Positions 1 through 4,802 of a stretch of 7,461 nucleotides of DNA are shown in pieces. Below the pieces are notes generated by a model, which was not told the origin of the DNA, ran no database searches, and saw nothing but the letters and a program-made list of their open reading frames with translations. The DNA comes from ARS1285 sp038045965. GTDB taxonomy: Archaea; Nanobdellota; Nanobdellia; Pacearchaeales; GW2011-AR1. A program made the position numbers and the translations under genes. The first letter of the stretch is position 1; each line of letters opens with the position of its first letter. The stretch spans positions 1-7,461 of the forward strand of contig JBBSXD010000028.1 in the NCBI GenBank assembly GCA_038045965.1, written 5' to 3'.

Positions 1-2
1 TT

Positions 3-1502
3 TTACATTAAATCATATATGTCTTTATATTTCTTATTCAAATAATCTAAAAAATCTTCTACAGAAAGTCCTTTTCCGCAAGCATCTTTTATAATCTCAT
101 CTGCCATTTTCAAAGACCCATATTTATGAATATTTTCTCTTAACCAGTTTAATATCACATTAAAATTACCACTAGAAACTTCTCTTCCTATATTCATATC
201 TTCAGATAATTTTTTATAAATTTGAGAAGCATAAATCGTTCCTATAGCATAAGTAGGAAAGTAACCATAATATCCCTCAGACCAATGAACATCCTGCATA
301 AATCCCTCTTTATCATTCTTAACTTCTAAATCAAAATATTCTTTAACTTTCTTTTTCCATAAATCAGAAATCTCATCCGGATTAATAGAACCTTCAATCA
401 ATCCTTTCTCAAATTCATATCTCATAATTATATGTAAACAATAATGCACTTCATCACTTTCTATTCTTATAAGATTAGAGCTAACTTGATTAATATCCTT
501 ATACCACAAATCTATATCTTCTTTTAATCCATAAATTTCTTTAATTCTAGGAAAAAAATAATTCCAAAAAGGATTAGACAATCCGATCATATTTTCCCAG
601 AACCTAGATTGCGATTCATGTAAACCTAAACTAGGAGCATCTCCTAAAAAAGTATATTTTTCTTCTTTAGGCATTCCTAATTCATACAAAGCATGTCCTG
701 TTTCATGGATAGTAGAACCTATAGAAAAAAAATAGTCATCTCTTATATTAGTAGTAATCCTAACATCTTTTGAGCCAAGTGAAGTAGAAAAAGGATGCTC
801 ACTTAAATCAAGTCTAGAAAAATCTTTATCCAAACCTAACTTCTTTATTATTTCTTCAGCAAAATAAATTTGTTTCTCTTTAGAAAAGTTTTTATCATTA
901 ATATTTTTTTTCTGATTTTTATAATTATTGCTTTTTTTAATTTTATTGATAATTTTTATCAATCCATATTTTAATTCCTCAAATATAGGATCAAGTTTTT
1001 TAACAGTCATTCCCTCTTCGTAATCATCCAAAAAAGTATTATACTTATGCTCCATAAATCCCCTATATTCTACTTCTTTTCTTTTTAACTCAACTATTTT
1101 TTTAAAATGAGGTAAGAAAATATTAGTATCATTTTCTTCTCTAGCCTTTTGCCAAGCATTAAAACTTAAACTTTTCTCCTTAGCCAATTCTTCAACAAAT
1201 TCTCTAGACAATTTTTTAGATTTGCTTATCTGTTTATATAAAATATCAATCATTCTTTTCTCTCTATTATTTAACTCATTTCTTTTTTCATATAATCTTC
1301 CAACAATTTTCCAAAATTTATCGTCAATCATTTTTTCATGAATTAATCCGTAAATATAAGCAGTTTGCTCTGCTCTCTCATCACTAGCCATTTTAGGCAT
1401 ATAAGTCTGATTATCCCAATTTAATAATCCTAAAATTCTGTTAAGAATTATAATTTCTTTTTGATATTTTTCTATTGTCTTAATATCTTCATCAAATTTC
1501 AT
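3..1502 (-). CDS. M32 family metallocarboxypeptidase (carboxypeptidase Taq type)
   Basis: A 499-residue protein, the usual length for the M32 family, predicted to be a cytoplasmic zinc enzyme that removes C-terminal residues from peptides. The family signatures appear in order: HPF at 236-238, DVRIT at 246-250, the zinc site HETGH at 266-270 (H266 and H270 ligands, E267 the catalytic base), HESQSRFWEN at 295-304 with E296 as third ligand, IRIESDE at 344-350, HIIMRYEFE at 356-364, and GYFPTYAIG at 412-420. The family usually has AD where this protein has SD (348-349), a mild change. The rest is mainly helical, as expected. ATG at 1502 is the start, with a TATA box at -29 to -22 and no Shine-Dalgarno, so the mRNA is probably leaderless. 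The stop is TAA at 3-5, so the gene is complete. It lies 30 bases after the 151-aa gene and may be transcribed both from that unit and from its own promoter. The family assignment is very secure; the physiological substrate is not known. Confidence 0.96.
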   Translation of the reverse strand: MKFDEDIKTIEKYQKEIIILNRILGLLNWDNQTYMPKMASDERAEQTAYIYGLIHEKMIDDKFWKIVGRLYEKRNELNNREKRMIDILYKQISKSKKLSREFVEELAKEKSLSFNAWQKAREENDTNIFLPHFKKIVELKRKEVEYRGFMEHKYNTFLDDYEEGMTVKKLDPIFEELKYGLIKIINKIKKSNNYKNQKKNINDKNFSKEKQIYFAEEIIKKLGLDKDFSRLDLSEHPFSTSLGSKDVRITTNIRDDYFFSIGSTIHETGHALYELGMPKEEKYTFLGDAPSLGLHESQSRFWENMIGLSNPFWNYFFPRIKEIYGLKEDIDLWYKDINQVSSNLIRIESDEVHYCLHIIMRYEFEKGLIEGSINPDEISDLWKKKVKEYFDLEVKNDKEGFMQDVHWSEGYYGYFPTYAIGTIYASQIYKKLSEDMNIGREVSSGNFNVILNWLRENIHKYGSLKMADEIIKDACGKGLSVEDFLDYLNKKYKDIYDLM

Positions 1503-1523
1503 TTAAGAAAAATAATATTATTG

Positions 1524-1531
1524 CTTATAAA
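1524..1531 (-). promoter_or_regulatory. Box A (TATA) of the M32 peptidase gene
   Basis: TTTATAAG on the minus strand at -29 to -22 from the ATG at 1502, immediately after the stop of the 151-aa gene. The distance fits an archaeal TBP site driving a transcript that starts at or next to the start codon. No Shine-Dalgarno is visible in the 30-base gap. The call rests on sequence and spacing only. Confidence 0.6.
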
Positions 1532-1532
1532 C

Positions 1533-1988
1533 TTAATTAATTCTAAATTCTGGATGTATTTCTTTAGATGATAAAATTTTTAATTCTTCAATACTGATAG
1601 ATTTCAATTTAGGATCATTCCAAGGTTTAAAATCAAAATAATAATAATCATCCATAAATTCTGGAGGAACTTTTATACGTTCTTTTATAGCTTTTTGAAC
1701 TATATCTGCTATTCTTCCATCTAAAGGATGATGATAAGGATGAGTCCCAAATTTATTTCTTACATCCTTAAACAAATATAAGATATCTTCAGTATCTGAT
1801 TCATAAAATCTATTCCATCTTCTCCAAACACTTCTAGTGAGAAACATAAAATCTCCCTGTAATTCGTAACTTATCTGATCGCTTTCTATTTTAGAATCAG
1901 GATTATATATTTTAGATAAATCTATATCATAAAATTCAATTATATTTATACACTTTCTTATTTCTAATATTCTATCTATACTGTCCAT
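1533..1988 (-). CDS. Conserved-looking hypothetical protein, 151 aa
   Basis: I do not recognise this family. It is a soluble, acidic and aromatic-rich protein with no signal peptide or membrane segment. Notable points are TRSVWRRWNRFYES (about 51-64), a histidine cluster THPYHHPLDGR (about 82-92), and a region rich in Tyr, Phe and Trp around 112-124 (DDYYYFDFKPW). Histidines and acidic residues could bind metal, but no known motif supports that. The start is ATG at 1988, only 4 bases after the 3' end of tRNA-Arg. No separate box A can fit because the -25 position falls inside the tRNA, so the gene is probably co-transcribed with the tRNA and released by 3' tRNA processing as an almost leaderless mRNA. 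The M32 peptidase follows after 30 bases. Codon use matches the neighbours, which supports a real gene. Confidence 0.8.
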   Translation of the reverse strand: MDSIDRILEIRKCINIIEFYDIDLSKIYNPDSKIESDQISYELQGDFMFLTRSVWRRWNRFYESDTEDILYLFKDVRNKFGTHPYHHPLDGRIADIVQKAIKERIKVPPEFMDDYYYFDFKPWNDPKLKSISIEELKILSSKEIHPEFRIN

Positions 1989-1992
1989 TCTA

Positions 1993-2064
1993 TGAGCCCG
2001 CGAGGAATCGAACCTCGATCAGCCGGGCCGAAACCGGATATTCTATCCTTTAAACTACGGGCCC
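1993..2064 (-). tRNA. tRNA-Arg, anticodon UCG
   Basis: A complete 72-nt cloverleaf without encoded CCA. The acceptor stem pairs GGGCCCG with CGGGCTC (one G-U) and the discriminator is A at 1993. The D arm is GTTT/GAAT with G18-G19 and A20 in the loop; A20 is a known arginine identity element. The anticodon stem is CCGG/CCGG, its outermost position a T-C mismatch. The loop TTTCGGC has U33 and a purine at 37, and anticodon TCG occupies 2031-2029. The variable loop has 4 nt. The T arm is CGAGG-TTCGATT-CCTCG. It reads CGA and possibly CGG codons, which look rare here because most arginines use AGA. No intron is present. The next gene starts 4 bases beyond its 3' end. Its promoter is not clear; TTTTAATG at 2086-2093 is at the right distance but weak. 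Confidence 0.96.
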
Positions 2065-2111
2065 AATATAAAACAAATAATTTAACATTAAAAAATCTTT
2101 GTTTTGTTATG

Positions 2112-2157
2112 TCCGAAACGTTGAAAACCTCACCATTTATGGTGAGGTCGTTTCGGA
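2112..2157 (-). other. Nested hairpin 2 (46 nt)
   Basis: Read on the minus strand, the outer stem is TCCGAAACG (2157-2149) paired perfectly over 9 bp with CGTTTCGGA (2120-2112). The inner stem ACCTCACC/GGTGAGGT has 8 perfect pairs. The loop is ATAAAT (2140-2135), and the one-sided bulge is TTTCAA (2126-2121). It lies 26 bases after hairpin 1 and shares TCCGAAA, ACCTC, TAAATG and GGTTT-like blocks with it in the same order, so the two look like diverged copies of one unit. Confidence 0.88.
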
Positions 2158-2183
2158 GCATCCAAAAAAATTCCCATTTGAAA

Positions 2184-2233
2184 GAAAAATCGCCAATCAA
2201 ACCCCTACATTTAGGCAGAGGTGGCGATTTTTC
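2184..2233 (-). other. Nested hairpin 1 (50 nt)
   Basis: Read on the minus strand, the outer stem is GAAAAATCGCCA (2233-2222) paired perfectly over 12 bp with TGGCGATTTTTC (2195-2184). The inner stem CCTCTGC/GTAGGGG has 7 bp including two G-U pairs. The loop is CTAAAT (2214-2209), and the one-sided bulge is TTTGAT (2201-2196). The flanks AAAAAAATTCC (2164-2174) and GGAAATTTTTT (2234-2244) are also nearly complementary and could extend the structure across a 9-base bulge. Confidence 0.85.
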
Positions 2234-2349
2234 GGAAATTTTTTCTGATTTACTGATTGATTCCAAATCCTCTAATCTCCCTGTTTTATTATATTCTAAA
2301 ATAACTTTTCTTATAACTTTCAAAATTCATCAAAAACATAAATAAATTA

Positions 2350-2357
2350 TATATAAA
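2350..2357 (-). promoter_or_regulatory. Box A (TATA) upstream of the hairpin region
   Basis: TTTATATA on the minus strand, within a longer TA-rich run just after the stop of the 220-aa gene. Using the same spacing as the coding-gene promoters in this window, transcription would start near 2328, about 95 bases before the first hairpin. Such AT-rich DNA produces TATA-like strings by chance, so this is moderate evidence only. Confidence 0.4.
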
Positions 2358-2379
2358 AACATTTTGCATTTACATTATC

Positions 2380-3042
2380 CTAATTTTCATTATTAGCTTT
2401 AACATTTATCATTCCAGCGCTTATTTCTTCAGCCATCCCATCTAATCTAAAATAATTATTACTTTTCTCCAAATTTCCCCTAAAGTTATTAATATTAAAC
2501 TTATCTTCTTCTAAATTAACTGTAACTTTTTCATTTTCCAATCTAACTATCCCAGAAGCATCATAAGATAAATCAGATATATAAACATTATTCAATTTAA
2601 CATATTCATATTTGTTATTTAAACTAATTTTTAAATTTCCAGTAATTGGAATCCCTTCCACAAATATTTTAGTGGCTTTACCATTTAAAATTAATATTTT
2701 ATTATCTAAATTTATATCTCCATCAAAATTATCTATAACCAAACTAGCACTAATTAATTCATATTTTTTCCCATCAATTAAAAAAGCTCCAATAATTTTC
2801 AAATTTAATTTATCTACTCTACTATTAATCATAATATTTTCTGGAGGGTCTAAATCTGCTTGAATAGGCACTCCTAAAAAAATTTCTTCCTTAATGGCAT
2901 TCCCAGTAAAAGATTGAATAAAATCAGGATTAAAAAAACTTGTATAAATTAAAAAAAATAAAACTAAAACAAATAAGAAAAACAAAACTCCACTAAAACT
3001 AATTTTTCTTCTTGACTTTACAACTGCTCCTTTATCTGACAT
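2380..3042 (-). CDS. Single-pass membrane-anchored protein with beta-rich outer domain, 220 aa
   Basis: The family is not recognised. A short basic N-terminus (KSRRK, 9-13) precedes one hydrophobic segment (about 15-33), after which the chain is hydrophilic. This suggests a signal anchor with the bulk outside the cell. The outer part (about 55-215) alternates short hydrophobic and polar strands with many Asn, Asp and Gly (for example LVIDNFDGDI, about 101-110), typical of a beta-sandwich or stacked-strand fold. Cysteines are absent. It is the last gene of the transporter cluster: the PH-like gene ends one base before its ATG, and a purine-rich AGGAAGA lies just upstream, inside the end of that gene. 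Tight coupling to two membrane proteins suggests a shared envelope role, but none can be named. A gene-free region with strong hairpins follows its TAG stop. Confidence 0.82.
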   Translation of the reverse strand: MSDKGAVVKSRRKISFSGVLFFLFVLVLFFLIYTSFFNPDFIQSFTGNAIKEEIFLGVPIQADLDPPENIMINSRVDKLNLKIIGAFLIDGKKYELISASLVIDNFDGDINLDNKILILNGKATKIFVEGIPITGNLKISLNNKYEYVKLNNVYISDLSYDASGIVRLENEKVTVNLEEDKFNINNFRGNLEKSNNYFRLDGMAEEISAGMINVKANNEN

Positions 3043-3043
3043 T

Positions 3044-3514
3044 TTATCTTCCTGGACCTCTTGCTCTAAACCCTCTCATCTTAGTTTGTAGATAATCTAC
3101 AAAATCTTTTGGCCTATTTATATTTTTCAGTATAGGCCCTTCAGAGAACTTAAACAATACTATATTGCCAAATTTCATCATTCTCTGCCATGGCCCTTGC
3201 AAAATATCAATATCACTAATAGCTCCAAATTCTATTCTTTTAGAAATAGTCCAGAAATATCCATTAGTATGAATAATCGACTTATCATTTACTTCATAAA
3301 AATTTCCCAATCTATGAATTTCTGTAACTATTATAACTAAAATAATAAAAGCCAAAACCAATTTAAAAGAAATATCACTTATAGGTCTATTGCTAAATTT
3401 AATATAACTTAGAAAAATAATCAAAAAGATAATCATTAAATAAAAAGGGATATACAACTTTCTAGAATTTCTAACTTTTAAAATCTCCCCATCGTATATT
3501 CTCTTTTTCTTCAT
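3044..3514 (-). CDS. Two-TM membrane protein with bacterial-PH-like (bPH2/DUF304-type) domain, 156 aa
   Basis: Two hydrophobic segments (about 20-38 and 48-65) are followed by a soluble region (about 68-145) that reads like the bPH2 domain of YdbS/DUF304-type proteins. The pattern includes a strand FYEVNDKSIIHTNGYF (72-87), then RIEFGAISDIDILQGPWQRMMKFGN with the usual strand and helix order, then IVLFKF and a closing helix FVDYLQTKM. Such proteins are membrane-bound with a cytoplasmic PH-like fold; their ligand is generally unknown. The C-terminus is unusually Arg/Gly-rich (RGFRARGPGR). I chose ATG at 3514, which leaves 22 bases after the EamA stop. A TTG at 3556 in the same frame would add 14 residues and overlap the EamA gene by 20 bases; this is possible but less likely. 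The stop lies one base before the next ATG, so the genes are almost certainly co-transcribed. Confidence 0.82.
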   Translation of the reverse strand: MKKKRIYDGEILKVRNSRKLYIPFYLMIIFLIIFLSYIKFSNRPISDISFKLVLAFIILVIIVTEIHRLGNFYEVNDKSIIHTNGYFWTISKRIEFGAISDIDILQGPWQRMMKFGNIVLFKFSEGPILKNINRPKDFVDYLQTKMRGFRARGPGR

Positions 3515-3536
3515 TAGCAATTCAATTATAACTTTC

Positions 3537-4406
3537 TTATAAAGATTTGGTTTCAAATAACAAAGCCCCTAAAATACAAAAAACAATTATCACTGAACTA
3601 AATACTTGCCTTCGACTAATTTTCTCTTTCAAAAATATCGCTGAGAAAACATAAACTAAAACTGGACTTAAAATAAATATAGTAGTAGTAAACACTATCC
3701 CAAAAATATTATATCCATAATATAACAGAATTCTATATCCCACCCAAAAAACCCCAGAAATTAAAAACAAGAAAATTGAACCATTATTAATTTTATTTAA
3801 TTTATTTCTAAAAACCATTAAAGATAATATGAATATTAAAAAACATCTTATAAAATAAAAACTTATAGGATCATAAAAATTTAATAAAGATTTAGAAATA
3901 GTTAATTCTATAGCAAAAAATATACTGCTAAATAAAGCTGCAACTGAATACTTGTCAAAATAAAAATGCTCTTTTTTTATGTTAGCAAAAAACAAAGCCA
4001 AAATTGCTACAAAAGCAAAAAACAAGATATAATAATTTCTTTCATTTCTATAAATACTAAAAAAGAAACTAAATAAAAAAGTTAAAAGTATAGTAAACAA
4101 AGGTAAAGTTAATCTTACTGATTCTAATTTAGATAAATCCTTATGTTTAAGGGCAAAAAAGTTTAGATAATTAGCAAAAAAAGAAAAAGAAATTATCAAA
4201 ACAAAAATTGCTACATTCATATTTCTTTCAGCTAAATCATCAACATACCATGTAAAATAAACAAAAGGCAACATCACGATTACTATAGCTAAAAAACCAT
4301 ATACTAAATATTCGCCATAACCTATTCCTTTTCTGACAGCAAGTTTTTTATTTGCTAAAATACCTGCAGCCTCAAAAAAAGCTCCCAAAATAGGAATATA
4401 AACCAT
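3537..4406 (-). CDS. EamA/DMT-superfamily 10-TM transporter
   Basis: At 289 residues it has the standard length for drug/metabolite-transporter proteins with two EamA repeats. About ten hydrophobic segments can be drawn (2-19, 31-53, 64-86, 99-119, 125-141, 153-172, 181-199, 210-229, 233-258, 266-284), giving a five-plus-five layout. The second repeat ends with the typical pattern SPVLVYVFSAIFLKEKIS (247-264), and the first has the related RLTLPLFTILLTF. Substrates in this superfamily range from amino acids to nucleotide sugars and other metabolites, and cannot be told from sequence. The start is ATG at 4406, set by GAGGTG four bases upstream and a TATA box behind it. It is the first gene of a three-gene minus-strand cluster. 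It diverges from the 84-aa gene across a 106-base shared promoter region. Confidence 0.9.
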   Translation of the reverse strand: MVYIPILGAFFEAAGILANKKLAVRKGIGYGEYLVYGFLAIVIVMLPFVYFTWYVDDLAERNMNVAIFVLIISFSFFANYLNFFALKHKDLSKLESVRLTLPLFTILLTFLFSFFFSIYRNERNYYILFFAFVAILALFFANIKKEHFYFDKYSVAALFSSIFFAIELTISKSLLNFYDPISFYFIRCFLIFILSLMVFRNKLNKINNGSIFLFLISGVFWVGYRILLYYGYNIFGIVFTTTIFILSPVLVYVFSAIFLKEKISRRQVFSSVIIVFCILGALLFETKSL

Positions 4407-4410
4407 TCAA

Positions 4411-4416
4411 CACCTC
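4411..4416 (-). promoter_or_regulatory. Shine-Dalgarno of the EamA gene
   Basis: GAGGTG on the minus strand, four bases before the ATG at 4406, matches the archaeal anti-SD sequence of 16S rRNA. It is the clearest ribosome-binding site in the window; most other genes here appear leaderless. Confidence 0.75.
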
Positions 4417-4437
4417 ATATAGAATAGAAATAAAAGG

Positions 4438-4445
4438 ATTATAAA
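4438..4445 (-). promoter_or_regulatory. Box A (TATA) of the EamA operon
   Basis: TTTATAAT on the minus strand. With the usual 22-29 base spacing, transcription would start near 4416, leaving a leader of about 10 bases that just contains the GAGGTG ribosome-binding site. This agreement between promoter and SD supports both calls. Confidence 0.6.
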
Positions 4446-4483
4446 TCTGCTGTTAAAAAATTATTTTAAAAATCTTAAAAATA

Positions 4484-4491
4484 TTTATATA
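4484..4491 (+). promoter_or_regulatory. Box A (TATA) of the 84-aa gene
   Basis: TTTATATA at -29 to -22 from the ATG at 4513, with an A-rich stretch just before the start and no Shine-Dalgarno. This predicts a leaderless transcript. It shares the 106-base divergent intergenic region with the EamA promoter. Confidence 0.6.
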
Positions 4492-4512
4492 ATATAAATA
4501 CCATAAAAAATA

Positions 4513-4767
4513 ATGGATAACTATACCAGAAAAATACTAAACATTTGTTATGACACAAGAAATCATCTTCAAACAAAAGAAGCAAAATTCGACCTTCAGG
4601 CAATAATAGATTCAATAGAATTTTCTCCAGAAGCTTTGCTTTCTGAAGTTAACAATTATTATAACAATAGAAATTTTGTTGAAAGATGGCTAGTAAAATT
4701 AAAAATCAAAGATATACGTTACAGAATAAAAATATTTCAAGAAGAATTAAAATACCTTACAGAATAA
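4513..4767 (+). CDS. Small hypothetical protein, 84 aa
   Basis: The family is not recognised. It is a charged, probably all-helical soluble protein with no membrane segment. It has one or two likely helices in 1-45 and a basic amphipathic helix from about 53 to 82 (containing ERWLVKLKIKDIRYRIKIF). The start is ATG at 4513 with a TATA box at -29 to -22, which is the best support that it is expressed. The last 14 or so codons come from the first copy of a 31-base repeat, and the stop lies in the second copy. Because the repeat unit is 38 bases, the duplication shifted the frame; without it the protein would end ...FQKELSNLSILN and overlap the end of gatB by about 9 bases. It converges on gatB with a 35-base gap. 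It does not resemble GatC despite sitting beside gatB. Confidence 0.7.
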   Translation: MDNYTRKILNICYDTRNHLQTKEAKFDLQAIIDSIEFSPEALLSEVNNYYNNRNFVERWLVKLKIKDIRYRIKIFQEELKYLTE

Positions 4768-4787
4768 AAATATTTCAAAAAGAATTA
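4719..4787 (+). repeat. 38-base tandem duplication across the 84-aa gene stop
   Basis: Copy 1 covers 4719-4749 and copy 2 covers 4757-4787. They are 31 bases long, identical except for one position (g4741 against a4779), and offset by 38 bases. The stop codon of the 84-aa gene (4765-4767) falls in copy 2. The near identity points to a recent replication-slippage event. Confidence 0.9.
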
Positions 4788-4802
4788 TCTAATCTTTCAA
4801 TT

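Larger units (their letters stand above)
2065..2379 (-). ncRNA. Candidate structured RNA with two homologous nested hairpins (gene-free region)
   Basis: This 315-base stretch between the anchored-protein gene and tRNA-Arg has no convincing CDS but contains two strong hairpins, at 2184-2233 and 2112-2157. Both have an outer stem, an inner stem, a six-base loop ending in TAAAT, and a six-base bulge on the 3' side only (minus-strand reading). A TATA box (2350-2357) predicts a transcript starting near 2328, and T tracts at 2164-2170 and 2090-2095 could end it, giving roughly 165-240 nt. Strand choice is supported by two inner-stem pairs of the first hairpin that are G-U on the minus strand but C-A mismatches on the plus strand. 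I do not recognise the RNA. It lacks the usual sequences of RNase P RNA, SRP RNA and C/D-box RNAs. Other readings are a 3' UTR structure of the upstream operon or IS200/IS605-type palindromes. Confidence 0.5.

Noticed and set aside
2112..2233. Pseudoknot between the TAAAT loop and the TTT of the adjacent bulge
   Set aside because: AAA/UUU complementarity exists in both hairpins, but there is essentially no linker to span the 7-8 bp inner stem, so it is sterically unlikely; three A-U pairs are also weak evidence.
2112..2233. CRISPR array
   Set aside because: Only two units, with different outer stems, unequal length and no spacer pattern; no cas genes are nearby.
1976..2323. 115-codon open frame on the minus strand through both hairpins and the tRNA
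   Set aside because: It needs a TTG start directly after a stop, has no promoter or SD at that start, and reads through the whole tRNA-Arg. The perfect inverted repeats explain this stretch better than coding.
2328..2333. TGATGA on the minus strand as box C of a C/D-box RNA
   Set aside because: The preceding base is T rather than a purine, and no CTGA box D follows within a normal distance.
1992..2345. 117-codon open frame on the plus strand
   Set aside because: It begins inside the antisense of tRNA-Arg (the RGIEPR-like translation is typical of antisense tRNA) and has no promoter or ribosome-binding site.
2612..2863. 83-codon open frame on the plus strand
   Set aside because: It lies wholly antisense to the anchored-protein gene, whose frame has coherent domain structure; this is a shadow of AT-rich sequence.
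4513..4767. The 84-aa protein as GatC, because it neighbours gatB
   Set aside because: It lacks the recognisable GatC N-terminal pattern, is transcribed in the opposite direction, and matches only in approximate size.
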